This document shows positions 62,989 through 64,000 of a stretch of 64,000 nucleotides of DNA, piece by piece. Each line of letters starts with the position of its first letter. Position 1 is the first letter of the stretch. The stretch spans positions 682,001-746,000 of the forward strand of contig NZ_VIGB01000003.1 of assembly GCF_006636205.1 (NCBI RefSeq), given 5' to 3'. The translations under genes were made by a program, and so were the position numbers. The notes beneath the pieces were generated by a model. It did no database searches. It saw only the letters and a program-made list of their open reading frames with translations, and was not told the DNA's origin. Source of the DNA: Kitasatospora acidiphila. GTDB lineage: Bacteria > Actinomycetota > Actinomycetes > Streptomycetales > Streptomycetaceae.

Positions 62989-63509
62989 CCGGGCACCGCG
63001 CTGGCACCGGCCTGGGCGACCAGGGCGCACAGCGTCGAGTCGGAGACCTTCCAGGTGCCGTTCTCCAGCACCGCCTGCCCGGCCGCGTTGGGCTGCACGG
63101 TCTGCCCCTGGAGCGAGAGGTTGTAGGTGACGGTCGCCATGGTCGCCGAGGTGAACTGCACATTGGTCACCTGTGCGCTGATCTGGCCCACCCGGGGGTC
63201 GTTGGCGAAGCTCTGCAGCACCGGCAGCAGTTGGGTGCCGTTCTGCAGCAGGCCGGCCTTGGCGGTGATCGGGGTGCTGGGCGAGAAGAAGCTCTGCCAG
63301 TTCTGGGTGATCTGCTGGGTGGCCGCCGCGGTGTCGGCGGGTGCGGTCCCGGTGGGGCCGGCGGACGGGCTTGGCGACAGGCCGGCCGACGTCGGGCTCG
63401 GCGTGGGGCTCGGCGTCGTCGTGCTCTTGGTGCTGCTGGAGCAGGAGGTCACCAGCAGCGCGGCGCCGAGGACGGCACCGGCCGCTCTGATCACGAGGTC
63501 CTTGCGCAT
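62976..63509 (-). CDS. small secreted lipoprotein
   Basis: A 177-residue lipoprotein: basic start MRKDLVIR, hydrophobic segment and lipobox LVTSC (Cys23), then a Thr/Ser/Pro-rich linker and a compact domain of about 120 residues (QNWQSFFSPSTPITAKAGLLQNG..., ending in SSLCALVAQ-like residues) resembling the low-molecular-weight antigen MTB12-type fold. Function unknown. It overlaps and probably is co-translated with the substrate-binding lipoprotein that follows, suggesting they act together at the cell surface. Confidence 0.75.
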   Translation of the reverse strand: MRKDLVIRAAGAVLGAALLVTSCSSSTKSTTTPSPTPSPTSAGLSPSPSAGPTGTAPADTAAATQQITQNWQSFFSPSTPITAKAGLLQNGTQLLPVLQSFANDPRVGQISAQVTNVQFTSATMATVTYNLSLQGQTVQPNAAGQAVLENGTWKVSDSTLCALVAQAGASAVPGCSS

Positions 63510-63630
63510 GGGGTCTCTCTCCGCCCGGTGGTACCGGTTCTCGGTCGTGGTGACACTGCGTCAGCGTGCGACACGGGTAACACTGACCATGTAGGCCGAT
63601 CGGCGAACCACACGCAACAGGAGGCAACGG

Positions 63631-64000
63631 ATGGACGACCCCGGCGCGGGCGCCTCCTCGCCGGGCCGGCGGGGACCTGGCCGGTCGGCCGCCGAGCGCC
63701 TGTTCACCGGGCCGGGCCCCGGCCTGCTGCTCGCCGTGGTCGGCGGGGCTCTCTGCGTCCTCGGCTGGTACGCGGTCTCCGGCGAGTCCGTGACGGCCCG
63801 CCAACTGCCCTACCTGGCGTCGGCCACCGCGCCGGGCGTGGCCCTGCTCACCGGCGGCCTGGTCTGGCTGGCCGTCCACACCGCCGCCGGCGGCACAGCC
63901 GACCGGCCCGCGGCGGCCGTCGAGTGGCAGGCACCCGAGGCGGCCGGGGAGCCGGGGGTGCTCGGCGGCGGGCTGGTCGCCGTCCCGGGGGGCACCCTCT
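63631..64000 (+). CDS. membrane protein, partial at window end
   Basis: The open frame begins at an ATG with AGGAGG six bases upstream and runs to the end of the window with no stop: at least 123 residues. Two hydrophobic segments (LLLAVVGGALCVLGWYAV; APGVALLTGGLVWLAVHTAA) separated by a short loop suggest a small integral membrane protein. Divergent from the lipoprotein pair. I cannot identify the family from this fragment. Confidence 0.7.
   Translation, partial: MDDPGAGASSPGRRGPGRSAAERLFTGPGPGLLLAVVGGALCVLGWYAVSGESVTARQLPYLASATAPGVALLTGGLVWLAVHTAAGGTADRPAAAVEWQAPEAAGEPGVLGGGLVAVPGGTL

Overview
The window is about 72-75% GC by eye, dense with genes, and its proteins have the character of Streptomycetaceae: a Pkn-type Ser/Thr kinase, AfsR/SARP regulators, a lone ClpP, MMPL exporters, a SpoIIE-type PP2C phosphatase and several short promoter-to-ATG spacings that suggest leaderless mRNAs. 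A Streptomyces, Kitasatospora or Streptacidiphilus chromosome is the best guess; no rRNA or marker gene is present to decide. I see no tRNA, rRNA, CRISPR array or intact insertion sequence.

Layout. 0-2 kb: a predicted PD-(D/E)XK nuclease/DUF2075 helicase with a long hairpin at its start. 2.3-10 kb: a catabolic island (YtcJ-type amidohydrolase, APC permease, TetR regulator, amine-type FAD oxidoreductase, cupin, aromatic-hydroxylase-like flavoprotein, DUF3237 protein) tied together by two copies of a TetR-like operator. 10-16.9 kb: a two-domain VOC protein, a large APC transporter, a Ser/Thr kinase, an RNase HI and a FAD monooxygenase. 16.9-20.6 kb: the most unusual locus, a two-gene unit of a uracil-DNA-glycosylase/ADP-ribosyltransferase fusion followed by an Rnl2-type RNA ligase, divergent from a macro-domain (ADP-ribose-binding) gene. 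20.6-24.6 kb: slipin, ClpP, an NADP-dependent oxidoreductase and a GlxA-type AraC regulator. 24.7-30.3 kb: two secreted hydrolases and a translationally coupled pair, a Ro60/TROVE-like vWA protein plus a partner with an HTH-like tail.

30.3-38.7 kb: a PQQ-type locus. A 53-residue PqqA-like precursor, PqqC and a PqqD-PqqE fusion overlap each other; a flavoprotein gene with an apparent one-base frameshift is divergent, and a secreted PQQ-like beta-propeller protein and a multicopper oxidase follow. 38.7-47.9 kb: secreted collagenase, LysR regulator, YjbR protein, MMPL exporter with a NarL-type two-component system, SGNH hydrolase. 48-51.1 kb: a UbiX/UbiD decarboxylase pair whose downstream genes were destroyed: a truncated tautomerase, a truncated and frameshifted TnpB remnant and the last few codons of an aldehyde dehydrogenase abut one another. 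51.2-58.8 kb: two AfsR-type regulators and a PAS/GAF/PP2C phosphatase. 58.8-64 kb: an MMPL exporter with an apparent frameshift, coupled to a ferritin-like protein, then two lipoproteins and the start of a membrane protein.

If one system deserves follow-up it is the UDG-ART / RNA ligase / macro-domain locus: an enzyme predicted to transfer ADP-ribose carried on a nucleic-acid-binding module, a reader or eraser of ADP-ribose, and an RNA-sealing enzyme. The TROVE-like pair about 7 kb away belongs to a family with RNA quality-control roles. Their functional link is inference only.
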